Below are positions 6,298-12,921 of a stretch of 15,662 nucleotides of DNA, piece by piece. The notes under the pieces are model-generated. The model worked only from the letters and a program-made list of their open reading frames with translations, was not told the origin of the DNA and ran no database searches. The stretch lies in NCBI GenBank assembly GCA_025924295.1, contig JAICEG010000066.1, positions 1-15,662 on the forward strand. The letters run 5' to 3'. The translations under genes and the position numbers were made by a program. Positions within the stretch are counted from its first letter, which is position 1. Each line of letters begins with the position of its first letter. The stretch is from Vicinamibacteria bacterium (GTDB lineage: Bacteria; Acidobacteriota; Vicinamibacteria; Vicinamibacterales; UBA2999).

Positions 6298-6375
6298 GAC
6301 GACTACCGGTGCGTGGGCGGGTGTGCTGCTTCCGAAGCACGCCATCGTGGGCCACGACCCGGGGATGTAGTCGTC
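6298..6375 (+). ncRNA. Candidate structured leader RNA (three-helix fold) before the ABC exporter
   Basis: GACGACTAC (6298-6306) pairs perfectly with GTAGTCGTC (6367-6375), enclosing two local hairpins: GGTGTGCT/AGCACGCC (6320-6327 with 6336-6343, one G-U pair) and TCGTG-GGC-CACGA (6345-6357). CCGG at 6306-6309 can also pair with CCGG at 6359-6362. The result looks like a three-way junction, followed 19 nt later by a strong terminator and then the ABC exporter. I do not recognise the motif as a known riboswitch. A 24-codon reading frame (ATG 6296 to TAG 6370) spans the same bases but has no Shine-Dalgarno sequence. The fold is read by eye; conservation is untested. Confidence 0.35.
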
Positions 6376-6394
6376 TCAAACGCCGAGTTTCGAG

Positions 6395-6437
6395 AAGGGC
6401 CATCACCTGGGACGAGGTGATGGCCCTTTTCGTTTTT
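6395..6437 (+). terminator. Strong Rho-independent terminator
   Basis: A perfect 14-bp stem, AAGGGCCATCACCT (6395-6408) with AGGTGATGGCCCTT (6415-6428), has a 6-nt loop GGGACG and is followed by TT, CG and five Ts to 6437. It ends 28 nt before the ATG of the ABC exporter. It may end the citrate synthase transcript about 230 nt after its stop, or act as a conditional terminator in the exporter's leader. Confidence 0.9.
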
Positions 6438-6465
6438 GGCCGCCTTTCCGCTTGGGTCCGTCACG

Positions 6466-8265
6466 ATGAGCAGCAACGCCGCACGGGATCCTCGACGTCT
6501 CACGGCAGCCCTCTGGTTGACCGTCCGCCGTTACGCTGCCCAGGTCCGTGCGCGCCCAGCCCTTGCCATCCCCGCGCTGATTCTGCCGGGCGTTGCCAAC
6601 GCCTTGATCGTCTACGTACCGCCGCTGATCATCGCCAGGCTGCTCGCCACTTTCGCGCGTGACGAACAGCTGTCTGCGCGCGAGGTGGCTCCCTATATCG
6701 TGGCCTTCGCGGGTGTCTGGCTGCTGGGCGAGGGGATCTGGCGCATCGCCCTTCTGCTCATAACGCGGATTGAAATTCGCGCCATGGAATCGCTGTCCAT
6801 CGAGGCGATGAACGAGCTGCTCAGGAAAGATCTGTCGTTCTTCCACGACAACTTTGCCGGCTCGCTCACCAAGCGTGTGGTCGGCTATGCCCGGCGCTTC
6901 GAGACCGCGTTCGATGCCCTGTGCCTCGACCTGTCGGCGAGTGTGCTGCCGCTGGTGTTCGCCAGCGTCGTGCTCTGGTCGTACTCACCACTCTTGATGG
7001 TGGTCCTCATCGGCATGCTGCTGGCGACGCTGGCGGCGGTGCTGCCGCTCATCCGCCGCCGGCAGCGGCTGGTCGATCAGCGTGAGGAGGCCTCCAACCT
7101 GGCGGCTGGTCATGTCGCTGATTCGATCACCAATGCCGAAGCGGTTCGCGCGTTCGCACGTGAACCGCACGAAGCACGCATCCACGCGCGCAACGTGGGC
7201 GACCTCGCCACGAAGACATTACGGTCGTGGGATTACCACAACCTGCGCATCGACACCATTTCCGCGCCGCTGCACGTGCTCACCAACACGCTGGGGATCG
7301 TCGTCGCGCTGGCGGTGAGCTCCGGCACCGGCGCCAGCCTCGAAGCGGTGTTCATCACGTTCAGTTACTACACGGCAGCCACGCGCGTGGTATGGGAGTT
7401 CAACCGCATCTACCGCAACCTCGAGAGCGCGCTGACCGATGCGGCGCAGTTCACCGAGTTGCTGCTGGATCCACCCAGGGTGGTCGACGCACCGGCGACC
7501 GAAACGTTCGCCGTGGCGCACTCGGGCGTCGAGTTGAAGAATGTGACGTTCCGCTACTCGCGTTCGCAGCCGCTGCTCTTCGACCGCTTCTCGCTCGCCA
7601 TCGAGCCGGGAACGAAGGTCGGGCTCGTGGGCCGATCCGGTGGCGGCAAGACGACGTTGACGCGGTTGCTGCTGCGCTTCGTCGACGTTGACGAGGGGCA
7701 GATCCTGATTGGTGGACAGCCGATCGATCAGGTGCCGCAGGCCGCCTTGCGCGAGTCGATTGCCTACGTGCCTCAGGACCCCTCGATGTTTCACAGGACA
7801 ATCGCGGACAACATCGGCTTCGGCCGACTCGAGGCGACGGACGCCGATGTGCGACGCGCTGCCCACCTTGCGCATGCGGCGGAGTTCATCGAGACGCTTC
7901 CCGATGGCTACCGCACGCTGGTAGGCGAGCGCGGCGTGAAGCTGTCGGGAGGACAGCGGCAGCGCATTGCCATTGCAAGAGCCATCCTCAAGGATGCGCC
8001 GATCCTCATCCTCGACGAGGCGACGAGCTCGCTCGACTCGGAGAGCGAGAGTCTCATCCAGGACGCCCTCTGGACGTTGATGGCCAATCGCACGGCGATC
8101 GTGATTGCACACCGGCTCTCGACGGTCCGCCGCATGGACCGCCTCGTCGTGCTCGAACGTGGCCGTATCGTCGAGCACGGGTCGCACGACGTTCTGCTCG
8201 AGCGGGGAGGCATTTACGCGACGCTCTGGACGCATCAGGCGGGAGGGTTTCTGGCTACCGTATGA
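6466..8265 (+). CDS. ABC exporter half-transporter (fused membrane and ATPase domains)
   Basis: The 599-residue protein has the normal length of a bacterial half-transporter that dimerises. Residues about 15-320 are the exporter-type membrane domain with several hydrophobic segments, such as IPALILPGVANALIVYVPPL and VLPLVFASVVLW. The ATPase domain has Walker A GRSGGGKTT near 388, Q-loop YVPQDPSMFHRTI, signature LSGGQRQRIAIARA near 493, Walker B ILILDEATSSLDSE with the catalytic Glu near 514, and switch histidine AHRLST near 547. All ATPase motifs are intact. It probably pumps a lipid or hydrophobic small molecule out of the cytoplasm; the substrate cannot be told. The ATG at 6466 is chosen because the only upstream alternative, TTG at 6436, lies in the terminator tail. 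No Shine-Dalgarno sequence is seen, and 28 nt between terminator and start leave little room for a promoter. Confidence 0.94.
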   Translation: MSSNAARDPRRLTAALWLTVRRYAAQVRARPALAIPALILPGVANALIVYVPPLIIARLLATFARDEQLSAREVAPYIVAFAGVWLLGEGIWRIALLLITRIEIRAMESLSIEAMNELLRKDLSFFHDNFAGSLTKRVVGYARRFETAFDALCLDLSASVLPLVFASVVLWSYSPLLMVVLIGMLLATLAAVLPLIRRRQRLVDQREEASNLAAGHVADSITNAEAVRAFAREPHEARIHARNVGDLATKTLRSWDYHNLRIDTISAPLHVLTNTLGIVVALAVSSGTGASLEAVFITFSYYTAATRVVWEFNRIYRNLESALTDAAQFTELLLDPPRVVDAPATETFAVAHSGVELKNVTFRYSRSQPLLFDRFSLAIEPGTKVGLVGRSGGGKTTLTRLLLRFVDVDEGQILIGGQPIDQVPQAALRESIAYVPQDPSMFHRTIADNIGFGRLEATDADVRRAAHLAHAAEFIETLPDGYRTLVGERGVKLSGGQRQRIAIARAILKDAPILILDEATSSLDSESESLIQDALWTLMANRTAIVIAHRLSTVRRMDRLVVLERGRIVEHGSHDVLLERGGIYATLWTHQAGGFLATV

Positions 8266-8328
8266 CACAATTGGTCCTCTGCAACGAGTTGCGCGTCACG
8301 CGGCTCAACCGGATGGAGACGCTAGGCC

Positions 8329-8841
8329 ATGGCCAATATCAGCCTGAGGGTGAACGGGAAGTCACACACCGTTGACGTAGACCCCGCGACACCCTTGTTG
8401 TACGTGCTTCGCAACGACCTCGACCTGCAGGGGCCTCGATTCGGCTGTGGTCTCGGACAGTGCGGGGCGTGCACCGTGATCATCAAGGGCGAAGCCGTGC
8501 GCTCGTGCATTCGACCGGTGTCGACGGTGCAGGGTGCCGAGATCACCACGCTCGAAGGGCTGGCCGTGAATGGCAAGCTCCACCCGCTGCAGCAGGCGTG
8601 GATCGACGAGCAGGTGCCGGCATGCGGTTTCTGCCAGAACGGGCAGATCATGACCGCCAAAGCGCTGCTCGACAAGAACCCGACGCCGACCGATGCGCAG
8701 ATCCGCCAGGGCATGGCCAGCACGCTGTGCCGCTGTATGACCTACTACCGGATCCAGTCAGCCATCAAGCTCGCCGCGAAGACGATCACCTCCGCCCGCA
8801 ACGAGGACAGCGAGCAGAAGGGCAGCGAGGTGATCGCATGA
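8329..8841 (+). CDS. [2Fe-2S] subunit of a molybdenum hydroxylase (isoquinoline 1-oxidoreductase alpha-like)
   Basis: The 170-residue protein has the two-domain fold of xanthine-dehydrogenase-family iron-sulfur subunits. The plant-ferredoxin-type cluster ligands are Cys40, Cys45, Cys48 and Cys60 (FGCGLGQCGACTV then RSC). The second cluster ligands are Cys99, Cys102, Cys134 and Cys136 (PACGFCQNGQ and LCRCMTYYRIQ). All eight are present. It passes electrons from the molybdenum centre of the next gene's product to an outside acceptor. It has no signal peptide of its own, so it probably leaves the cytoplasm by riding with the Tat-signal partner. The position after CRC is Met where Gly is usual. 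The stop overlaps the next start by 4 nt (ATGA), indicating translational coupling. A weak GGAG lies upstream of the start. Confidence 0.95.
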   Translation: MANISLRVNGKSHTVDVDPATPLLYVLRNDLDLQGPRFGCGLGQCGACTVIIKGEAVRSCIRPVSTVQGAEITTLEGLAVNGKLHPLQQAWIDEQVPACGFCQNGQIMTAKALLDKNPTPTDAQIRQGMASTLCRCMTYYRIQSAIKLAAKTITSARNEDSEQKGSEVIA

Positions 8842-11147
8842 CGACCCGTCGCGATTTCATCAAGACCTCCGGCTTCCTCGTGGTCGGCTTCAGCGTCGCC
8901 GGTGTGGGGAACGAGATCCCGCTTCTCGCCCAGGGGCCAGGTCCGTACCCTGACCTCGACTTCAGGCAGCTCGACTCGTGGATCGTGATTCGCCAGGACA
9001 ACACCGCGACGTTCTTCGTGGGGAAGACCGACCTCGGCCAAGGAACCGGGACGGCCTTCCGGCAGATCATGGCCGACGAGCTCGACATGCCCTACGACAG
9101 CACGAGCTGTGTCATGGGGACGACTGACGTCACCGTCGATCAGGGCGGCTCGGGTGGATCGGATGCGCTGCAGACCGATGGATACCCGATGCGTCGTGTG
9201 GCCGCGGAAGCCCGTCGCGTCCTGCTCGAACTGGCGGCCGCGCGGTTTGGCGTGCCGGTCGGGCAACTCGTCGTCACCGATGGCGTGGTGTCAGTCGCTG
9301 CCGATCCGTCGAAGAAGGTGACCTACGGAGAGCTGATCGGCGGCAAGCGGTTCAACGTCACACTGACCGGCAACAACATCAACGCGACGACCGGCACGGC
9401 GCCGCTGAAAGACGTGCAGCAGTTCAAGGTCGTCGGCACGTCTCCGCAGCGCTACGACATCCCGCCCAAGGTCGATGGCTCACTCAAATGGGCGGTCGAT
9501 GCCAAAGTCCCGGGCATGGTTCACGCGCGCAACGTGAAGCCTCCGTTCGCGGGCGCGAAGCTGGTGAGCATCGACGAGTCATCCGTCAAGGGTGTTCCCG
9601 GGTTCCTGAAGGTCGTCAGCAGGGGCAACTACGTTGCGGTTGTCTGCGAGCGTGAAGAACAGGCGATTCAGGCGGCCAGGCAGCTCAAGGTGAACTGGCA
9701 GAAGCCGGCGACGGCGCCCTTTCCGACGTCGGAGAATCTCTTCAACTTCATGCGCAGCGCGACACCCACCTTCAGCGCGATGCCGACTGTCGTCGGCAAC
9801 CCTGACGGTGCACTGAAGGGAGCCGCGAAAGTCCTCGAAGCCACGTACGAGATTCCGTTCCAGGGACACACGGCCATCGGTCCCGCGCATGCGATGGCGG
9901 ATCCCTCGAACGATCAGCTGACGATCTACTCCAACGACATGAAGTCGTACGGGCTGCGCGACGGTGTCGCCGAGTTTCTCAAGATGCCGCGCGACCGCGT
10001 GCGCGTGGTGTGGATGGAGGGGCCGCAGGCCTACGGTCGCACGGCCGCCGACGATGCCGGGTTCGAGGCGGCGTTTCTGGCGAAGGAGCTCGGCCGCCCG
10101 GTCCGCGTGCAGTGGATGCGGAACGAAGAGACGGCGTGGGACACGAAGGGACCAGCATTTGCCGTACGGGTGCGCGGAGGCCTGGACGCCCAGGGCAACC
10201 TCGTCGCCTTCGAGTACGACGCTCGTTCCGCCGATTTCAATCACCTTGGATACAACGAGCACGATACGGTGTTGATCTCGCAGCTGATGGGCAACAGGCG
10301 AGAGATGCCGGCACGCGGCAGTGCCGCCGCGCCGAGCGAGATGTACGCCATCCCGAATCGCCGCATGGCGCTGCACGTCGTCAGCCTGCCGCTTGTCTGG
10401 GAGACGCCGCTGAGGACGGGCAACCTCCGCGATCCGAATGGTCCGCAGGCGACGTTTGCCTCGGAGTCTTTCATCGACGAACTGGCTGCGGCCGCGAACG
10501 CCGACCCGGTGGAGTTCAGAATGAAGCTGCTGCAGGCAGCGCCCGACGATGACAGTGGCTTCAAGCGGGCACGCTCGATTGCGTGTATCAAGGCGGCGGT
10601 CGAGGCGTTCAAGTGGGATACCCGCCCCTCGCCGAAACGCGCAGCGAACGGAGACGTTCTCACCGGGCGTGGCATCGCCTACACCTACCGGAGCCAGACT
10701 GTCGTGGCTCAGATCGCCGAGGTCGAGGTGAACAGGCGAACCGGTCGCGTGTGGGTGAAGCGGCTCGTGTGCGCCCACGACTGCGGCCTCATCATCAATC
10801 CGGAAGGGTTGCGGCGAACGATCGAGGCCGGGCTGCTCTACGGGCTGAGTCGCGCACTCCACGAAGAAGTGAGCTTCGACACCGAGAAGGTGACGAGCGT
10901 TGACTGGGTCTCGTCTCCCACGCTGACGCACGCCGACTGTCCCGAATCGATCGAGGTCGTCCTGGTCAACGGCGATCCCAACCCGAAGCGATCGGACCTG
11001 CCGCACTACGGTGCCGGCGAGACGATGTTGAAGCCGACGCTCGCGGCGATTGGAAACGCCGTGTTCGACGCCACCGGCGTGCGCCTGCGGCGCGTGCCGT
11101 TCAGGAATGCGCGCGTGCTGGCGGCGCTGAAGGCCGCGCAGGTCTGA
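8838..11147 (+). CDS. Molybdopterin-binding subunit of an aldehyde/isoquinoline-type hydroxylase, Tat-exported
   Basis: The 769-residue protein starts at the ATG that overlaps the previous stop; the same frame stays open upstream to 8460, but that part is the shadow of the iron-sulfur gene. A Tat motif TRRDFIKTSGF at residues 3-13 is followed by a hydrophobic stretch. The family architecture follows: GKTDLGQGTGTAFRQIMADE near 55-75, GHTAIGPAHAMADP in the middle, YGRTAADDAGFEAAFLAKELG, GRPVRVQWMR, SFIDELAAAANADPVEFR and HYGAGETMLKPTLAAIGNAV. The Glu in GAGE (about residue 728) matches the catalytic base of xanthine-dehydrogenase-family enzymes. It closely resembles isoquinoline 1-oxidoreductase beta subunits, which hydroxylate N-heterocycles or aldehydes using water; the true substrate is unknown. 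No cytochrome c or Moco-insertion (XdhC-type) gene lies next to it. Confidence 0.94.
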   Translation: MTTRRDFIKTSGFLVVGFSVAGVGNEIPLLAQGPGPYPDLDFRQLDSWIVIRQDNTATFFVGKTDLGQGTGTAFRQIMADELDMPYDSTSCVMGTTDVTVDQGGSGGSDALQTDGYPMRRVAAEARRVLLELAAARFGVPVGQLVVTDGVVSVAADPSKKVTYGELIGGKRFNVTLTGNNINATTGTAPLKDVQQFKVVGTSPQRYDIPPKVDGSLKWAVDAKVPGMVHARNVKPPFAGAKLVSIDESSVKGVPGFLKVVSRGNYVAVVCEREEQAIQAARQLKVNWQKPATAPFPTSENLFNFMRSATPTFSAMPTVVGNPDGALKGAAKVLEATYEIPFQGHTAIGPAHAMADPSNDQLTIYSNDMKSYGLRDGVAEFLKMPRDRVRVVWMEGPQAYGRTAADDAGFEAAFLAKELGRPVRVQWMRNEETAWDTKGPAFAVRVRGGLDAQGNLVAFEYDARSADFNHLGYNEHDTVLISQLMGNRREMPARGSAAAPSEMYAIPNRRMALHVVSLPLVWETPLRTGNLRDPNGPQATFASESFIDELAAAANADPVEFRMKLLQAAPDDDSGFKRARSIACIKAAVEAFKWDTRPSPKRAANGDVLTGRGIAYTYRSQTVVAQIAEVEVNRRTGRVWVKRLVCAHDCGLIINPEGLRRTIEAGLLYGLSRALHEEVSFDTEKVTSVDWVSSPTLTHADCPESIEVVLVNGDPNPKRSDLPHYGAGETMLKPTLAAIGNAVFDATGVRLRRVPFRNARVLAALKAAQV

Positions 11148-11157
11148 GTCTCACGTA

Positions 11158-11179
11158 GTGTCCGGCTTTAGCCGGACAC
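11158..11179. repeat. Perfect 9-bp hairpin between convergent genes (REP-like or bidirectional terminator)
   Basis: GTGTCCGGC (11158-11166), TTTA loop, GCCGGACAC (11171-11179) forms a perfect hairpin between the stops of the hydroxylase gene (11147) and the minus-strand gene (11191). No T-run follows on either strand, so it is not a canonical intrinsic terminator. Its form suits a REP-type dispersed element. Confidence 0.65.
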
Positions 11180-11190
11180 GCTGCGGTCGA

Positions 11191-11868
11191 TTACTCCAGG
11201 CAATCCGACTGCCGATCGGGACCACATCTGAACAACAGCGGTACGCCACCCGCCGTCCACTCGCGAGTGTTCTTCCACACTCGGGTGTGGCTATATGAGA
11301 GGGACGTCCATCCCAGCCTCTTCTTTCCAATCCAGACCTTCTGAAGCGCCGCTTTTTCCGCCTCGCCGAACACGTGATAGGCCTCGTGCAGCAGTATCGT
11401 TGCCCTCTCGACGTCGTCCACCGGGAACTTGAAGAACGCGGGATAGAGTGTCACGACACCAAACGGATAGTTGGTGGCTGCGTAGGCCGTTTGATGTCCG
11501 ACGTATCGATTCCACCAATTGTCGGTGGCGCGGTAGCTGACGAGACGACGAAGCGCAAACGATTCGCGTGAGAAGCCGGCGCGGTCGAGTTCGCTGATTG
11601 CGCGCATGACCATCTGCCGCTCCTCGGTGCTCAGTCCGTCTGAGCTCGCGAGCAGGGAAACGTAACAACTAATCATGATGATCGCGGTGACGCTGGCGAT
11701 CCATAACAGCCAGCGTCCAAAGCCGCGTCCCTGGTACGTAGGGGCCTGCGCCTGGGGCGTGTGCTGAAACTGAGGCGCCTCTGCCGTCAACTCGGCGCTG
11801 CACCGCCGGCAGGTCGCGCTCGTCGCAAAATTGACGAGCCCGCACTGGGCACATTTCAGGCTGTTCAT
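11191..11868 (-). CDS. Zinc-ribbon, membrane-anchored HExxH putative metalloprotein
   Basis: The 225-residue protein begins with a four-cysteine zinc ribbon (CAQC at 6-9, CRRC at 20-23). A Gln/Pro/Ala-rich linker follows, then one transmembrane helix at about 53-74 (LLWIASVTAIIMISCYVSLL) and a soluble domain. That domain contains ILLHEAYHVFGE, an HExxH zinc-metalloprotease motif at residues 161-165. With the ribbon in the cytoplasm, the HExxH domain would face the periplasm. I do not recognise a named family; the context around the motif (an aged HExxH in a short, Trp/Tyr-rich domain) is compatible with a small peptidase, but catalysis is unproven. The start at 11868 puts the ribbon at the N-terminus; an in-frame ATG at 11922 would add 18 residues within an inverted repeat. 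No clear Shine-Dalgarno sequence is present. Confidence 0.82.
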   Translation of the reverse strand: MNSLKCAQCGLVNFATSATCRRCSAELTAEAPQFQHTPQAQAPTYQGRGFGRWLLWIASVTAIIMISCYVSLLASSDGLSTEERQMVMRAISELDRAGFSRESFALRRLVSYRATDNWWNRYVGHQTAYAATNYPFGVVTLYPAFFKFPVDDVERATILLHEAYHVFGEAEKAALQKVWIGKKRLGWTSLSYSHTRVWKNTREWTAGGVPLLFRCGPDRQSDCLE

Positions 11869-11903
11869 TGCCGTGAATCTTTGGCTGAAACTTCTCTGGC
11901 AGA

Positions 11904-11921
11904 TGCACACATACGTGTGCA
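11904..11921. promoter_or_regulatory. Inverted repeat upstream of the zinc-ribbon protein gene
   Basis: TGCACAC (11904-11910), ATAC, GTGTGCA (11915-11921) is a perfect 7-4-7 inverted repeat 35 nt before the ATG at 11868, in the 108-nt gap after the methyltransferase stop. It could be an operator or a short hairpin in the leader. No promoter boxes are clear. Confidence 0.4.
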
Positions 11922-11976
11922 CATCCAGCTGTATCGGCTTCGATGCGCAGATGCTGCAGTGGCCAGAGAGGCGCGT

Positions 11977-12819
11977 TTAAGCGCGGGCGCGGATCATCCA
12001 GCACGCGGCGGTGAAGCGGACTTCAGATCCGTGCACGTATAGGTCGAAGGCGGGACGCACCGTGTCAATGGCCCGCCTGCGGGTCTGCTCATCCACTTCT
12101 GGAAGGATCCGCCCGAGTGGACCGAACCGGGTGAAGTAACCGACCAACTCTTTCTCCGGAAATGTGCAGGGCACATCGATCCGCTCGAGGTCGGTATCGG
12201 CCCAGCCGCTCTGCTCCAGGATGCGGGACACCCGCTGCGGGTCCGCGAAGGCGAACTGCCCGGGGCCGTCTGGCTGGCGGACCGGGATGTTCGGCATGAA
12301 TGGCGCCGCCGCGCGCTCGGCCGTGGTCCTGAACGGATTCTCTGCAGCACCCCGCCAGGCGACGAGCCGAAGCTCGGCGTTGTCGGTCGCGGCACTCCGC
12401 AGGTTCGCAAAGGCGCGGGCGAAGTCGTCGAAGAACATCACACCGAAGCGCGAGATGATCATGTCGAAGCTTGCGGGATCGAAGGCGTACGTCTGCGCGT
12501 CGGCACGGATGAAGCGGGCCAGCGGGGCTTCCCGTTCAGCGCGGACCCTGGCGGCAGCAATCATCGGCTCTGACACGTCGATGCCGACGCAATAACCCCT
12601 CGAGCCAAGGTGTCGCGCGACGGCGAGCGTCGTGCTGCCAGTGCCGCAGCCGACGTCGAGTACCTGGCTCGCGGATCTCGCATCGACTTCTTCGACGAGC
12701 CGGTCTTCGATCGATCTGAAGACCTGGTCGAGCAACCCCTGCGCGTCGACCCAGGCGCGCCCAGCGGGGCCATTCCACAGTGCCGTCTGTTCGCTATCGC
12801 TCTGGTGTGTGACATCCAT
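11977..12819 (-). CDS. Class I SAM-dependent methyltransferase
   Basis: The 280-residue protein opens with ALWNGPAGRAWVDAQGLLDQ, followed by the SAM-binding motif I VLDVGCGTGS near residues 53-62. The acidic motif II is GIDVSEPMIAAAR and the post-II region ADAQTYAF; motif IV/V is FDMIISRFGVMFFDD. This is the UbiE-like class I Rossmann fold acting on a small molecule, with substrate unknown. The C-terminal part (about 180-280) is a substrate-recognition lid without familiar motifs. The ATG at 12819 is preferred over one at 12861 because a purine-rich GGGGGAAGAA lies directly upstream and the upstream start would fall on the -10 box. It is divergent from the MerR-family gene and has a MerR-type promoter, so the regulator very probably activates it in response to a ligand. 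Confidence 0.9.
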   Translation of the reverse strand: MDVTHQSDSEQTALWNGPAGRAWVDAQGLLDQVFRSIEDRLVEEVDARSASQVLDVGCGTGSTTLAVARHLGSRGYCVGIDVSEPMIAAARVRAEREAPLARFIRADAQTYAFDPASFDMIISRFGVMFFDDFARAFANLRSAATDNAELRLVAWRGAAENPFRTTAERAAAPFMPNIPVRQPDGPGQFAFADPQRVSRILEQSGWADTDLERIDVPCTFPEKELVGYFTRFGPLGRILPEVDEQTRRRAIDTVRPAFDLYVHGSEVRFTAACWMIRARA

Positions 12820-12859
12820 TTCTTCCCCCGTTTGCGTCGCGTGAAAACGCGATAGCCTC

Positions 12860-12890
12860 ACTATGCCAATTCAAGTCGACTTGAGGTCAA
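12860..12890 (-). promoter_or_regulatory. MerR-type promoter with dyad in a 19-bp spacer
   Basis: On the minus strand TTGACC (complement 12885-12890) and CATAGT (complement 12860-12865) are separated by exactly 19 bp. The spacer contains the perfect palindrome TCAAGTCGACTTGA (12871-12884). An over-long 19-bp spacer holding the operator is the hallmark of promoters activated by MerR-family proteins through DNA untwisting, and the dyad resembles the CTCAAGT/ACTTGAG core of the SoxR operator. Transcription would start near 12853, giving a leader of about 34 nt before the methyltransferase. Confidence 0.78.
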
Positions 12891-12921
12891 GCCCGGGGGG
12901 ACAGACCTGGACATCACCGAA

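Noticed and set aside
6328..6343. CTTCGGAAGCAGC on the minus strand, resembling the GGAAGCAGC of small SRP RNA
   Set aside because: The rest of the SRP RNA apical loop is missing, and the terminator lies on the other strand.
5036..6406. 456-codon minus-strand frame antisense to the second citrate synthase, with an AAGGAG-ATG at about 6275-6287
   Set aside because: The product is Arg/Gln/His-rich low-complexity text typical of antisense frames in GC-rich DNA, and it translates the heptamer repeat. The Shine-Dalgarno-like match is probably chance.
7219..8268. 349-codon minus-strand frame antisense to the ABC exporter ATPase domain
   Set aside because: No motifs; the exporter's Walker and signature motifs lie on the plus strand here.
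8460..8837. Upstream extension of the molybdopterin subunit frame
   Set aside because: The 126 extra residues are an out-of-frame reading of the iron-sulfur gene. The Tat signal directly after the ATG at 8838 marks the true start.
9579..11006. 475-codon minus-strand frame antisense to the molybdopterin subunit
   Set aside because: Shadow frame caused by GC-rich codon use; no motifs, and the opposite strand is a well-conserved enzyme.
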